Translations under genes and position numbers: made by a program | Shown here: positions 17,816-27,602 of the stretch, in pieces | Layout of the letters: the number at the start of each line of letters is the position of its first letter | Position numbering within the stretch: the stretch's first letter is position 1 | Assembly (NCBI RefSeq): GCF_036002945.1 | Contig: NZ_CP108529.1 | Span: 2,046,001 to 2,110,000 of the forward strand | Reading direction: 5' to 3' | Source of the DNA: Streptomyces sp. NBC_01224 | Lineage (GTDB): Bacteria > Actinomycetota > Actinomycetes > Streptomycetales > Streptomycetaceae | Length of the DNA stretch: 64,000 bases | The notes under the pieces: model-generated | The model's database searches: none | Told to the model about the DNA's origin: nothing | What the model saw: only the letters and a program-made list of their open reading frames with translations

Positions 17816-19326
17816 TACGGCCGGCCGACGGGCTCGTTGATCCGGCTGTGCCCGCGCCCGTACGCGAAGTAGATGACCACGCCGATGGCCATCCAGATGG
17901 CGAACCGCAGCCAGGTCTCGGCCGGCAGATTGAGCATCAGCCAGACCGAGGCGGCCACCGAGAGGATCGGGATCAGCGGCACCCACGGGGTGCGGAACGC
18001 GCGGTGCAGATCTGGGCGGGTGCGGCGCAGCACCATGACGCCCAGGGCCACGACGACGAACGCGAAGAGCGTGCCGATGTTCACCAGCGTCGCCAGTTCG
18101 TTGATGCTCGTGAAGCCCGCGACGATCGCGATGATCACGCCGAGCAGGATGGTCGGGCGGTACGGGGTGCGGAAGCGGGGGTGCGTCACGGAGAAGAACC
18201 TCGGGAGCAGACCGTCGCGGCTCATCGCGAAGAACACCCGGGTCTGTCCGAGCAGCAGGATCAGACAGACCGTGGTGAGGCCGATCGCTGCGCCGAAGCT
18301 GATGAATCCCGCGTAGACGGGATGGCCGACGGCCTTGAAGGCATCGGCAAGCGGGGCCTCGACCGACAGCTCGCTGTAGTGCTGCATGCCCGTGACCACC
18401 AGTGACACGGCGACATAGAGCACAGTGCAGATGAAGAGCGAAGCGAGGATGCCACGTGGCATGTCACGTTGCGGAACCTTCGTCTCCTCGGCGGCGGTGG
18501 CCACCACGTCGAAGCCGATGAAGGCGAAGAAGACGACGGAGGCGGCGGTGAAGATGCCAAGGACGCCGAAGTTCGTGGGCGCATAGCCGAAGATCAGCTG
18601 GATCAGCGGCGCGGTCAGCCCGGAACCGGAGGGCTGTGGCTGTGCCTCGGGGATGAACGGCGAGTAGTTGGCGGCCTTGACGAAGAACAGTCCCGCGATG
18701 ATCACGACCAGGACCACGGCGATCTTGATGGCGACCACAATGGTGGTGACCCGGGCGGAGAGCTTCATACCGAGCACCAGCACGACGGTCAGGACGAGTA
18801 CCAGGGCGAAGGCCAGGATGTCGAAGCCGAATCCTTTCGCCACATCGGGTCCGGAGAGCACTTCGGGCATGCTCCAGCCGAAGTTGCCCATCAGCGAGCG
18901 GACATAACCGGACCAGCCGACCGCCACCACCGCCGTGCCGAGTGCGAACTCCAGCACCAGGTCCCAGCCGATGATCCAGGCGATCAGTTCGCCGAGAGAA
19001 GCGTACGAGAAGGTGTACGCGGAGCCGGCGACCGGGACGGTGGAGGCGAACTCGGCGTAGCAGAGCGCGGCCAGGGCGCAGACGATGGCCGCGGCCACGA
19101 AGGCGAGGGCGGTGGCGGGGCCCGCGGTCTCCTTGGCCACCTTGCCCGTGAGCACGAAGATGCCGGTGCCGATGATGACGCCCACTCCGAAGACTGTGAG
19201 GTCCAGCGCGGAGAGGGACTTCTTGAGCGCGTGCTCCGGCTCCTCGGTATCGCGGATGGACTGTTCGACCGTCTTGGTTCGGAACAGTCCGCCACTGCTG
19301 GGTGGTGTGTCCTGCTGGGCAGTCAC
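17815..19326 (-). CDS. APC superfamily amino-acid permease (cationic amino-acid transporter type)
   Basis: A 503-aa membrane protein with about 12 hydrophobic segments. The first helix GVGVIIGTGIFVLTG is the unwound substrate/proton region of APC transporters, and the FAFIGFDVVATAAEE helix and RVFFAMSRDGLLP loop are typical of the CAT/YfnA branch. It likely imports or exchanges amino acids by proton coupling; the substrate cannot be told from sequence. The start is GTG 19326, seven bases after GGAGG. It lies downstream of dxs on the same strand, but a strong terminator separates them. Confidence 0.88.
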   Translation of the reverse strand: MTAQQDTPPSSGGLFRTKTVEQSIRDTEEPEHALKKSLSALDLTVFGVGVIIGTGIFVLTGKVAKETAGPATALAFVAAAIVCALAALCYAEFASTVPVAGSAYTFSYASLGELIAWIIGWDLVLEFALGTAVVAVGWSGYVRSLMGNFGWSMPEVLSGPDVAKGFGFDILAFALVLVLTVVLVLGMKLSARVTTIVVAIKIAVVLVVIIAGLFFVKAANYSPFIPEAQPQPSGSGLTAPLIQLIFGYAPTNFGVLGIFTAASVVFFAFIGFDVVATAAEETKVPQRDMPRGILASLFICTVLYVAVSLVVTGMQHYSELSVEAPLADAFKAVGHPVYAGFISFGAAIGLTTVCLILLLGQTRVFFAMSRDGLLPRFFSVTHPRFRTPYRPTILLGVIIAIVAGFTSINELATLVNIGTLFAFVVVALGVMVLRRTRPDLHRAFRTPWVPLIPILSVAASVWLMLNLPAETWLRFAIWMAIGVVIYFAYGRGHSRINEPVGRP

Positions 19327-19411
19327 CGGCGTACCTCCACGCACTCGTCGTGTACGCCATGATTGGGACCGTATTTGCGGCGCAGAGCTCCGCACCGGGC
19401 GATTTCACGCG

Positions 19412-19458
19412 AATGGGCCGGTCGGACCACTCGTACAGGGTGGTCCGACCGGCCCATT
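19412..19458 (-). terminator. Terminator after dxs
   Basis: A perfect 19-bp inverted repeat (19412-19430 with 19440-19458, arm starting AATGGGCCGG) has a 9-base loop. It lies between the dxs stop and the permease start. Confidence 0.88.
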
Positions 19459-19500
19459 GGCCGTATCGCGTACCGGCCGCGAGGACCGGGGTCGAACGGG

Positions 19501-21423
19501 TCAGTCGCGGACGGGCTCGATCACGGAGTTGCTGTCCGTGTCGTAGCGGCCGTCCAGCTTGGCGACCAGGCCGGTGACCTGACGGGCGATGTCCGGCGCG
19601 GTCAGTCCGATCTCGGCCATGACTTCCGCGCGGGAGGCGTGGTCGAGGAAGCGCGGCGGGATGCCGAAGTCGCGCAGCGGTACATCCACCCCGGCGTCTC
19701 GCAGCGCCTGGGCGACGGCGGAGCCGACGCCGCCGGCCCGGCTGTTGTCCTCGACGGTGACGACGACGCGGTGCTGCTCGGCGAGCGGGGCCATGGCCTC
19801 GTCGACGGGCTTGACCCAGCGCGGGTCGACGACCGTCGTCGTGATGCCCTGGGCGTCCAGCAGGTCTGCGATCTCCAGGCACATCGGGGCGAGCGCACCG
19901 ACGGAGACCAGGAGGACGTCCGGCCGGATGGTGCCGGGCTCGCGCAGGACGTCCATGCCGCCGACCCGGCCGACGGCCTTGACCGCCGGGCCGACCGCGC
20001 CCTTGGAGAAGCGGACCACGGTCGGGGCGTCGTCGACCTCGACGGCCTCGCGCAACTGGGCGCGGACCTGATCGGCATCGCGCGGGGCGGCGATCCGGAG
20101 GGTGGGCACGCACTGCAGGATCGACATGTCCCACATGCCGTTGTGCGAGGCACCGTCCGTGCCGGTGACACCGGCACGGTCCAGGACGAACGTCACACCG
20201 CACTTGTGCAGGGCGACATCCATGAGGACCTGGTCGAAGGCGCGGTTGAGGAAGGTGGCGTACACCGCGAAGACGGGGTGCAGTCCGCCGGTGGCGAGGC
20301 CGGCCGCGGAGACCGCGCCGTGCTGCTCGGCGATGCCGACGTCGTAGATCCGGTCCGGGAACGCCTTCTCGAACTTGGTCAGGCCGACCGGCTGGAGCAT
20401 GGCCGCGGTGATCGCGACGATGTCCTCGCGCTCCTTGCCGAGCTTGACCATCTCCTCGCCGAAGACGGAGGTCCAGTCGAGGCCCGAGGTGGCGACCGGG
20501 AGGCCGGTGTCGGGGTGGATCTTGCCGACGGCGTGGAAGCGGTCGGCCTCGTCGAGCAGGGCGGGGGTGTAGCCGCGGCCCTTCTCGGTGAGGCAGTGCA
20601 CGATGACGGGCCCGCCGAAGCGCTTGGCGCGCTGGAGCGCGGACTCCAGGGCCTCGATGTCGTGGCCGTCGATCGGGCCGACATACTTCAGGCCGAGGTC
20701 CTCGAACATGCCCTGCGGGGCGATGAAGTCCTTCAGCCCCTTCTTGGCGCCGTGCAGCGTCTCGTACAGCGGCTTCCCGACGACGGGGGTGCGCCCCAGG
20801 ATGTCCTTGCCGCGGGCCAGGAAGCGCTCGTAACCGTCGGTGGTGCGCAGGGTGGCGAGGTGGTTGGCGAGGCCGCCGATGGTCGGGGCGTAGGAACGCT
20901 CGTTGTCGTTGACGACGATGACGAGGGGGCGGTCCTTGGCGGCGGCGATGTTGTTCAGCGCCTCCCAGGCCATACCGCCGGTGAGCGCGCCGTCGCCGAT
21001 GACCGCGACGACGTGGTCGTCCTTCTTCAGCACCTCGTTGGCCTTGGCGAGGCCATCGGCCCAGCCGAGCACGGTGGAGGCGTGCGAGTTCTCGATGATG
21101 TCGTGTTCGGACTCGGCGCGCGAGGGGTAGCCGGAGAGGCCGCCCTTGCTCTTGAGCTTCGAAAAGTCCTGGCGACCGGTGAGGAGCTTGTGCACATAGC
21201 TCTGGTGACCGGTGTCGAACAGCACCTTGTCCTTCGGCGAATCGAAGACCCGGTGCAGAGCGATGGTCAGCTCGACCACGCCCAGGTTGGGGCCGAGGTG
21301 GCCGCCGGTCTTCGATACGGCGTCGACGAGGAAGGTCCGGATCTCTTCGGCGAGCTGGTCCAGCTGCTCGGGAGTGAGCCGGTCCAGGTCGCGCGGTCCA
21401 CCGATGCGGGTCAGCAGAGCCAC
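19501..21423 (-). CDS. dxs: 1-deoxy-D-xylulose-5-phosphate synthase
   Basis: A 640-aa thiamine-diphosphate enzyme making DXP from pyruvate and glyceraldehyde-3-phosphate, the first step of the MEP isoprenoid route. Visible motifs are [29 protein letters not shown], the TPP/Mg site [16 protein letters not shown], the pyrimidine-domain glutamate region VGIAEQHGA, and [15 protein letters not shown]. Length is normal. The start is GTG 21423 with AGGAGG eight bases upstream. Streptomycetes often carry two dxs genes; which copy this is cannot be told here. It stands alone between two terminators. Confidence 0.95.
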   Translation of the reverse strand: MALLTRIGGPRDLDRLTPEQLDQLAEEIRTFLVDAVSKTGGHLGPNLGVVELTIALHRVFDSPKDKVLFDTGHQSYVHKLLTGRQDFSKLKSKGGLSGYPSRAESEHDIIENSHASTVLGWADGLAKANEVLKKDDHVVAVIGDGALTGGMAWEALNNIAAAKDRPLVIVVNDNERSYAPTIGGLANHLATLRTTDGYERFLARGKDILGRTPVVGKPLYETLHGAKKGLKDFIAPQGMFEDLGLKYVGPIDGHDIEALESALQRAKRFGGPVIVHCLTEKGRGYTPALLDEADRFHAVGKIHPDTGLPVATSGLDWTSVFGEEMVKLGKEREDIVAITAAMLQPVGLTKFEKAFPDRIYDVGIAEQHGAVSAAGLATGGLHPVFAVYATFLNRAFDQVLMDVALHKCGVTFVLDRAGVTGTDGASHNGMWDMSILQCVPTLRIAAPRDADQVRAQLREAVEVDDAPTVVRFSKGAVGPAVKAVGRVGGMDVLREPGTIRPDVLLVSVGALAPMCLEIADLLDAQGITTTVVDPRWVKPVDEAMAPLAEQHRVVVTVEDNSRAGGVGSAVAQALRDAGVDVPLRDFGIPPRFLDHASRAEVMAEIGLTAPDIARQVTGLVAKLDGRYDTDSNSVIEPVRD

Positions 21424-21540
21424 CCGTTCCTCCTTGCGTTGAGCTGGTCGAGCATGCCGATCCGATGAGTCTAGTGTTCCGCCCGTCGTGGCAGGCATCG
21501 GGCAGGGGGTGTGCAGTCACACCCCTCCCCGCAGCCGACA

Positions 21541-21570
21541 GTGCCCGGCGCCTGATCGGGCGCCGGGCAC
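21541..21570 (-). terminator. Terminator of the xylFGH operon
   Basis: A 12-bp perfect stem (GTGCCCGGCGCC with its complement) has a 6-base loop, 21 bases after the permease stop on the minus strand. Confidence 0.85.
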
Positions 21571-21590
21571 TGGATCGGGCGGGCGTGATG

Positions 21591-22904
21591 TTACGCGCGA
21601 CCTGCGGTCTTCTGGGTGCGGCGGGAGACCGAGTCGATGACCACGGCGGCCAGCAGAACCGCGCCGGTGATCATGTACTGAATGGCGTTGGCCATACCGA
21701 TCATGTTCAGGCCCTGCTGGATCGACTGGATCACGATCATGCCGAGCAGCGCGGACCAGACCTTGCCCCGGCCTCCGAAGAGGCTGGTGCCGCCGATGAC
21801 GGCGGCGGCGATGACCAGCATCAGTGTGTTGCCGCCGCCGACGCTCTTGGTGGCGCCGCCGGAGAGGCTGGCGATGAAGAGGCCGCCGAAGGCACCCAGC
21901 GTGCCGGACAGGGCGAAGACGGTGATCCGGACCCGGTCGACGTTGATACCGGCACGGCGCGCGGCCTCCGGGTTACCGCCGACCGCGAAGACCTGACGGC
22001 CGAAGCTCGTGCGCCGGGCGACGAAGTCCGCGACGACCAGGACGGCGAGGAAGAGCACCAGGGCGAGCGGCAGGCCACGGGCGCCCTCGGGTTCGTTCAG
22101 GACATACGCGACGACGAAGCACAGGACCGCGACGACGGCGGTGCGCAGCACGACCTCGCTGGTTGGCCGGGCGGGCAGGCCTGCGGCCTTGCGGCGCCTG
22201 CTGTCCACCAGGAGCGAGGCGGCGTACGCGAGGACGGCGACCAGGGCGAGTCCGTAGCCGGCGGCCTTGTCCTCGAAGAAGTAGTTGGTCAGGTTCTCGA
22301 CAGTGCTGCCGGACGGTGTGTTGATCGAGCCTTCCCCGCCCATCATCCAGTCCTGAAGACCGCTCCAGCCGAGGAAGCCCGCCAGGGTGACGACGAACGC
22401 CGGTACACCGATCTTGGCGAAGAAGAAGCCGTGCAGCGCACCGAGAGCCATTCCGGAGAGCACGGCGACGGTGATCGCGAGCCACTCGTTCCAGCCGTTG
22501 TTGACGTTGAGTACGGCCCAGACGGCCGCGCCGACGCCGGCGACGGAGCCGACCGAGAGGTCGATCTCGCCGAGCAGCAGGACGAACACGATGCCGACCG
22601 CCATGATGCCGAGGCCGGAGCTGTAGACCGCGATGTTGGCGACGGAACTGGCGGAGAGGAAGTTGCTGTTCTGGAACTGGAAGACGATCGCGATGACGAT
22701 CAGGCCGACGAAGACCGGCAGGGAGCCCAGCTCACCACCACGTACCTTGCGGGTGAACTCCGACCAGTAGCCCTTGAAGCCCTCTTCGCGTACGAGGAGC
22801 CGCGGGTCCACGGCGGAGGTCGGGGCTGCCGACTGCTCGGCGGCCGGTGCCGTGGCGGCGGGCTTCTCGGTGGAAGTCCCGGGGGTCTTGGCGAGGTCGC
22901 TCAC
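21591..22904 (-). CDS. xylH: Xylose-type sugar ABC transporter permease
   Basis: A 437-aa integral membrane protein of the ribose/xylose (BPD_transp_2) permease family with about 10-12 helices after a 70-residue cytoplasmic start. The signature LLLGEIDLSVGSVAG and the cytoplasmic loop RRAGINVDRVRITVF contact the ATPase. The GTG start overlaps the stop of the ATPase gene by four bases (GTGA). The sugar is inferred from the linked ROK regulator and memory of S. coelicolor xylFGH (SCO6009-6011). Confidence 0.85.
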   Translation of the reverse strand: MSDLAKTPGTSTEKPAATAPAAEQSAAPTSAVDPRLLVREEGFKGYWSEFTRKVRGGELGSLPVFVGLIVIAIVFQFQNSNFLSASSVANIAVYSSGLGIMAVGIVFVLLLGEIDLSVGSVAGVGAAVWAVLNVNNGWNEWLAITVAVLSGMALGALHGFFFAKIGVPAFVVTLAGFLGWSGLQDWMMGGEGSINTPSGSTVENLTNYFFEDKAAGYGLALVAVLAYAASLLVDSRRRKAAGLPARPTSEVVLRTAVVAVLCFVVAYVLNEPEGARGLPLALVLFLAVLVVADFVARRTSFGRQVFAVGGNPEAARRAGINVDRVRITVFALSGTLGAFGGLFIASLSGGATKSVGGGNTLMLVIAAAVIGGTSLFGGRGKVWSALLGMIVIQSIQQGLNMIGMANAIQYMITGAVLLAAVVIDSVSRRTQKTAGRA

Positions 22905-23686
22905 TTCGCGTCCTCCTTCGTGGCTGTGCGTACCTGGCGGCGCGTGACGGCATTGTCCGTGGCGCCGGTGATCGCGGCGATGATCTCTTCGTGGGAGGTG
23001 CTCGCGACGTCGAAGACACCGTTGTTGCGGCCCAGGCGGAGCACCGCGACCTTGTCCGCGACGGCGCGCACGTCGGCCATGTTGTGGCTGATGAGGATGA
23101 CGCCGTGGCCACGCTCGCGCAGCCGCTCGACCAGGTCGAGGACCTGGGCGGTCTGTTCGACGCCGAGGGCCGCGGTCGGCTCGTCCAGGATGACGACCTT
23201 GGGGTCGCCGATCAGGGCGCGGGCGATGGCCACGACCTGGCGCTGACCACCGGAGAGCGAGGCGACCGGGATACGGACACTGGGGATCCGGATGGACAGC
23301 GTGTCCAGCAGTTCCTTGGCGCGCTTCTCCATCGCGATCTCGTCGAGGACGGAGACCTTGCGCAGTTCGCTGCCGAGGAAGAGGTTGGCGACGACATCGA
23401 GGTTGTCGCAGAGGGCCAAGTCCTGGTAGACGGTGGCGACTCCGAGCTCCTGGGCGTCGTTCGGCCGGTTGATCCGGACCGTCTCGCCCTCCCACTCGAT
23501 GGCGCCTTCGTCGATCGGGTGGACACCCGAAATGGTCTTGACGAGGGTCGACTTGCCGGCGCCGTTGTCGCCGACCAGGGCAACCACTTCGCCGGGGTGA
23601 ATCTCCAGGTCCACGTCGGTGAGCGCCTGGACGGCGCCGAACCGCTTGGAGATTCCGCGCAACGCCAGCACGGGCGTAGCGGACAC
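22901..23686 (-). CDS. xylG: Xylose-type sugar ABC transporter ATP-binding protein
   Basis: A 261-aa protein with a single ABC domain: Walker A GDNGAGKST, Q-loop VYQDLALCDNL, signature SLSGGQRQ, Walker B VVILDEP, H-loop ISHN. E. coli XylG has two such domains; the single-domain form would work as a homodimer. The chosen start is GTG 23686, nine bases after AAGGAG; an ATG three codons earlier sits directly on the ribosome site and a longer frame upstream lacks a ribosome site. Confidence 0.87.
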   Translation of the reverse strand: MSATPVLALRGISKRFGAVQALTDVDLEIHPGEVVALVGDNGAGKSTLVKTISGVHPIDEGAIEWEGETVRINRPNDAQELGVATVYQDLALCDNLDVVANLFLGSELRKVSVLDEIAMEKRAKELLDTLSIRIPSVRIPVASLSGGQRQVVAIARALIGDPKVVILDEPTAALGVEQTAQVLDLVERLRERGHGVILISHNMADVRAVADKVAVLRLGRNNGVFDVASTSHEEIIAAITGATDNAVTRRQVRTATKEDAK

Positions 23687-23890
23687 GTGAATCATCTCCT
23701 TCGCCGCCTGACCGGCGGGGATGGTGCTGCTGAGCACAGGGGGTAGGGCCGTCGTCCGACCGCTGTCCTGCCCCGGAGGGCCGTCGCTCGACAGACGGCG
23801 GGGTGACGACGTGCCCCCAGGTCCCGTCGTCGGGACGCCGTCGTCGCCCGAGGAGGCGGCGGCGGTCAGACGACCGGACCTGAGAAGGAG

Positions 23891-23939
23891 TCCGGCGCCC
23901 ACCCCCGCTTGCGGGGCGTTGACGGGGCGGGTGCCGGAC
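23891..23939 (-). terminator. Possible attenuator between xylF and xylG
   Basis: TCCGGCGCCCACCCC (23891-23905) can pair with GGGGCGGGTGCCGGA (23925-23939) with one mismatch and one G-T. It lies in the 288-base gap after the binding-protein gene, a common place for partial termination that gives excess binding protein. Nothing else is seen in that gap. Confidence 0.5.
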
Positions 23940-23974
23940 TGGCAGAGGTGCCCGGGGGAGCTTGTCCTCGGGTG

Positions 23975-25072
23975 CTACTTGATGCCGGCGGCGTCGCAGG
24001 CCGCCTTGTACTGGGCGGTGCAGATCTCCTCGACCTTGTAGACCTTGTCCGCGACGATCGTGGAGGCGATGTTCTCCTTGGTCACGACCGAGGCGTCGTA
24101 CAGCTTCGACGGGGTGCCCTTGAACTCGCCCGAGAGGCTGTCGACCTTGATCGGGGCCAGATCGTCGATCTTCTCGCCCTTGAGCAGCCTGACGGCGATC
24201 TCGGCGGTGGTCTCGGCCTCCGGCTTGATCTGCTTGTAGATCGAGAAGGCCTGCTCGCCCGCGATGATGCGCTGCAGACCGGCGAGCTCGGAGTCCTGAC
24301 CGCCGACCGGAACCTTCACACCCTGCTTCTTCAGGGCCGTGATGATGCCGCCGGCCATGCCGTCGTTGGCGGAGTAGACACCCTGGAAGCCGTCCTTGCC
24401 CAGGGAGTCGATGGCCGCTCCCATCTTCTTGTTGGCCTCGTCCGCCGACCAGTCCGGGATGTCCTGCTCGTAGACGACCTTCTTGACCTGCTTGTCGAGG
24501 ACGCTGTGCGCGCCCTTCTTGAAGAAGGGGGCGTTCGGGTCGGTCGGCGAGCCGTTGATCATGACAACGTTGCTGTCCTTGGCCTTGGCGCCCAGCGCCT
24601 TGACCAGCGCCTCACCCTGGAGCTGGCCGATCTTCTCGTTGTCGTACGACACATAGGCGGAGATCGGTCCCTCGGCGAGACGGTCGTACGCGACGACCTT
24701 GACGTCCTTCTTCGCGGCCTGCTGGACCCAGGACTTCGCGGCCTTGTAGTCGACGGTGTCGAGGATGATGACCTTCACACCCTGCGTGACGAGCGCGTCG
24801 AACTGCTTCTTCTGGGTCTCGGTGTCCCCCGCGGCGTTGTTGTACTTGACCTTGCAGTCGGCGCAGAGCGCCGTGATCTTCGCCTCCATGATGGGGCGGT
24901 CGAACGTCTCGTAACGCGTCGTCTTGTTCTCCGGCAGCAGCAGACCGATGGTCTTGCCGTCGCCACCGCTGCCGCTGTCCTTGTCGCCGCCCGCCTTGCC
25001 GCAGGCTGCGAGGGAGACGGCCATCGAAACTGCGGCCGTGCCTATGACGATGCGTCGCGTCATTGCGTTCAT
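23975..25072 (-). CDS. xylF: Xylose-type sugar-binding lipoprotein
   Basis: A 365-aa periplasmic-binding-type lipoprotein. The signal peptide ends in the lipobox SLAAC, with Cys24 the predicted lipidated residue, so it is anchored outside the membrane. The mature protein is a type-I sugar-binding fold (IGLLLPENKTTRYETFDRP, AYDRLAEGPISAYVSYDN, GVYSANDGMAGG), matching xylose/multiple-sugar binding proteins. It is first in the operon with xylGH. The start ATG lies 9 bases after GGGAGG; another ATG three codons in is possible. Confidence 0.87.
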   Translation of the reverse strand: MNAMTRRIVIGTAAVSMAVSLAACGKAGGDKDSGSGGDGKTIGLLLPENKTTRYETFDRPIMEAKITALCADCKVKYNNAAGDTETQKKQFDALVTQGVKVIILDTVDYKAAKSWVQQAAKKDVKVVAYDRLAEGPISAYVSYDNEKIGQLQGEALVKALGAKAKDSNVVMINGSPTDPNAPFFKKGAHSVLDKQVKKVVYEQDIPDWSADEANKKMGAAIDSLGKDGFQGVYSANDGMAGGIITALKKQGVKVPVGGQDSELAGLQRIIAGEQAFSIYKQIKPEAETTAEIAVRLLKGEKIDDLAPIKVDSLSGEFKGTPSKLYDASVVTKENIASTIVADKVYKVEEICTAQYKAACDAAGIK

Positions 25073-25165
25073 TGCGGGTTTGCCTCCCTGACGAGGCCGC
25101 AGCGTTGCGGCCGAGGTGGCTGGAAGTCAACTCGGCTGCGACGTCAGCGTCAAGGAGTAAATTCT

Positions 25166-25194
25166 TAACGAGATGACAACGGTGCCATTCGTTA
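25166..25194. promoter_or_regulatory. Candidate ROK operator upstream of xylF
   Basis: An inverted repeat TAACGA (25166-25171) ... TCGTTA (25189-25194) has a 17-base spacer, about 95-120 bases upstream of xylF and touching the stop codon of the ROK gene. ROK repressors of xylose genes bind long AT-containing dyads of this kind. A second small dyad, GCCGCAGCGTTGCGGC, lies closer to the xylF start. Confidence 0.45.
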
Positions 25195-25195
25195 T

Positions 25196-26395
25196 CTAAG
25201 TGAAGGCGGGGGCTGTTGACGGCAAAGTGCTTTCCAAAAGGGTTGAATCCCCCATCTCGCTCAGTACCAGGGCCAGCGCGCCCAGCACCTCGGCCCGGCC
25301 GCCGAGCGCCCCGGGCAGCACGGAGAGCTGCCTGGCGGCGCTGGGAATGGCATAGCGGGAGACCGAGTCGCGGATCGGTGCGAGCACCAGTTCGCCGGCC
25401 TCGGCGAGCGAACCGCCGAGCACCACCCGGCTGGGGTTGAGCAGATTGCAGAGGTTGGCCACCCCGCTGCCGATGTGCCGCCCGACGTCCCCGATCACCC
25501 GACGGCAGCCCGGATCGCCCCCGCGGGCCAGCTGGACCACCCGTTCCATGGTGAGATCGGGTCCGTGACTGGGCTGGAGCAGTGGCAGGACGTATCGCGC
25601 GGCTGTGAACGTCTCCAGGCACCCCCGGTTGCCGCAGCGGCAGACCGGGCCCGATTCGTCGAGCGTGATGTGCCCGATCTCGCCGGCCGTGCCGCCCGGC
25701 CCCCGGTAGATGTGCCCGTCGATCACCAGACCGGCACCGACACCGCTGGCGACCTTGATGTACGCGAGGTCCTTGACCCCGCGGCCGCTCCCCCAGACCA
25801 GCTCGCCGAGCGCCCCGAGGTTGGCGTCGTTGTCGACGTACACCGGAACGCCGAGACGGCCTGCGAGCTCCTCGCTGGGGTTGATGCCCGTCCAGCCCGG
25901 CAGGATCGACGTGGAGCCCAGTGTGCCGGACTCGACGTCGATCGGGCCCGGAACACCGAGGCCGACCCCGATCACCTTGTCCGGGCTGATCCCGGTCGTC
26001 TCGATCAGTCGTCTGACCAGCCGCTCCGCCCGCCCGAACCCCTCCGCCGCCGAGGCGTCGACATCCATCGGCTCGGACTCCTCGGCGAGCACCTGGTGGG
26101 CGAGATTACCGACCGCCACCCTCAGATGCGTATGCCCGAAGTCGACGCCGATCACAATGCCCGCGTCACCGCTGAGCGAGACGCTGCGGGCCCGCCGGCC
26201 GCCCGCCGAGGTGGGGGTCACCTCGACCGTGCCGCCGTCCTTCAGTTCGCGAACGATGTTGGAGACGGTGGCCGCTGACAGGCCGGTGCTCCGTGCGATC
26301 TCCGCCTGGGTGAGCGAGCCCGCCATGCGTACCGCGCGCACCACCCGCTCAAGGTTGGCGCGATGCAGAGATGTCTGCGAACCCGGAGTCTCCAT
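25196..26395 (-). CDS. rok7B7: ROK family transcriptional regulator, Rok7B7 orthologue
   Basis: A 399-aa protein with a winged helix at residues about 27-55 (LTQAEIARSTGLSAATVSNI), then a sugar-kinase-like ROK fold with GVDFGHTHLRVAVG, the GVGLGVPGPID signature, DNDANLGALGE, and the zinc motif CRCGNRGC near 250. From memory, Rok7B7 (SCO6008) sits in the same place in S. coelicolor and links xylose uptake, carbon catabolite control and antibiotic production. ATG 26395 has GGAG 11 bases upstream. A longer start at 26428 is possible and would place a rare TTA codon, dependent on bldA tRNA, as its second codon. Confidence 0.87.
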   Translation of the reverse strand: METPGSQTSLHRANLERVVRAVRMAGSLTQAEIARSTGLSAATVSNIVRELKDGGTVEVTPTSAGGRRARSVSLSGDAGIVIGVDFGHTHLRVAVGNLAHQVLAEESEPMDVDASAAEGFGRAERLVRRLIETTGISPDKVIGVGLGVPGPIDVESGTLGSTSILPGWTGINPSEELAGRLGVPVYVDNDANLGALGELVWGSGRGVKDLAYIKVASGVGAGLVIDGHIYRGPGGTAGEIGHITLDESGPVCRCGNRGCLETFTAARYVLPLLQPSHGPDLTMERVVQLARGGDPGCRRVIGDVGRHIGSGVANLCNLLNPSRVVLGGSLAEAGELVLAPIRDSVSRYAIPSAARQLSVLPGALGGRAEVLGALALVLSEMGDSTLLESTLPSTAPAFT

Positions 26396-26527
26396 CGACT
26401 CTCTCACTCCTACCGATTTCTCTAACATGTGAACTCTAAGCTGACGTTTTGAGGTGCTCCCCGTCAAGACCTTGAGCATGCGAAGCCTCGGATGAGCACC
26501 GCACCCGCGCCCGGGGCGTCCGTCCCG

Positions 26528-26576
26528 CACACACGAACCGCCCGTCGGCGCATGGCCGACGGGCGGTTCGTGTGTG
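26528..26576 (-). terminator. Terminator of the ngcEFG-type operon
   Basis: A perfect inverted repeat of 22 bp (26528-26549 with 26555-26576, core GAACCGCCCGTCGGC) has a 5-base loop, 18 bases after the second permease stop. It separates the transporter operon from rok7B7. Confidence 0.92.
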
Positions 26577-26593
26577 TACGGAGGGTACGAGTG

Positions 26594-27511
26594 CTACTTC
26601 ACCGCACCCGCGGTGAGCCCGGCGACGACCTGGCGCTGGAAGATGATGTAGGCCGCGAGGACCGGCAGCATCGCCATCACCAGACCGGCGAAGAGACCGG
26701 ACCAGTCACCCTTGTACCCCTGGCTGTTGGCCAGTTCGACCAGGCCCTGGGAGAGCACCCGGTGGTTCGGATCGGTGTTGAGCACCGTCGGCAGCATGTA
26801 CTGGTTCCACTGCCCGAGGAAGTTGAAGATACCGACGCTGATCAGGCCGGGCTTCGCCATCGGCAGCATCACCTGGAAGAAGGTCCGGGTGTGCGAGGCC
26901 CCGTCGATCATCGCCGCCTCCGCCACCGAGCTCGGCAGTGACCGGAAGAACGAGGTGAGGAAGAAGACGGTGAACGGCAGCGAATACGCGATGTAGACCA
27001 TGATCAGTCCGTGCCGCGTGTTCAGCAGGCCCATGTTGTTCATGACGAAGAACAGCGGGACCAGCGCCAGGATGATCGGGAAACTCATCCCGCCGATGAA
27101 CAGGTAGTAGAGGAAGCGGTTGCCAGGGAAGTCGAACCGCGCCAGTACGTACGCCGCCATCGACCCGAGCAGCAGGGTTCCGACGAGCGAGCAGCCCACC
27201 ACCACCACGGTGTTGAAGAAGTAGTCGCTCATGTGCGCCTGGCTCCAGGCGCGCGACCAGTTCTCGAAGTGCAGCTTGTCGGGCAACGCCCACGGCGTCG
27301 ACAGGATCGAGTCGTCCGTCTTGAAGGACGCCATCACCGCCCAGAGCAGCGGTAGGACGACCAGGATCGCCCAGATGATCAGCACACCGTGCGAGAAGAC
27401 ATTGAGGACCTGGCCCTCGCCGCTCTTCTCCTTGACGGCGGGCGCGGGCGCCTTGGCCACGGGTGCCGGGTCGGCCGCCGGTGCCGCGGGAGGGGTGTCA
27501 GTCGTCTTCAC
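26594..27511 (-). CDS. ngcG: Carbohydrate ABC transporter permease, MalG-type (NgcG-like)
   Basis: A 305-aa protein with a proline/alanine-rich cytoplasmic start and six predicted helices. The EAA loop EAAMIDGASHTRTFFQVMLP couples to an ATPase. No ATPase gene is in the operon; in streptomycetes MsiK serves many such importers, which I infer here. It is the third gene after the binding protein and the MalF-type permease, 91 bases downstream of the latter. The name follows the recalled NgcEFG synteny (SCO6005-6007). Confidence 0.82.
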   Translation of the reverse strand: MKTTDTPPAAPAADPAPVAKAPAPAVKEKSGEGQVLNVFSHGVLIIWAILVVLPLLWAVMASFKTDDSILSTPWALPDKLHFENWSRAWSQAHMSDYFFNTVVVVGCSLVGTLLLGSMAAYVLARFDFPGNRFLYYLFIGGMSFPIILALVPLFFVMNNMGLLNTRHGLIMVYIAYSLPFTVFFLTSFFRSLPSSVAEAAMIDGASHTRTFFQVMLPMAKPGLISVGIFNFLGQWNQYMLPTVLNTDPNHRVLSQGLVELANSQGYKGDWSGLFAGLVMAMLPVLAAYIIFQRQVVAGLTAGAVK

Positions 27512-27602
27512 GTGTACTCACCTCGTACTGTCGAGCCGGACACGGAGGCCGACCTGTGGTGCCTGCTGGGGGTCCGTGGGCCGTCCCCCGTGAATCGCAG
27601 CA

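Noticed and set aside
18464..21520. Long frames opposite or out of frame with dxs and the permease
   Set aside because: The Dxs and APC motifs fix the true frames; these readings cross a clear terminator.
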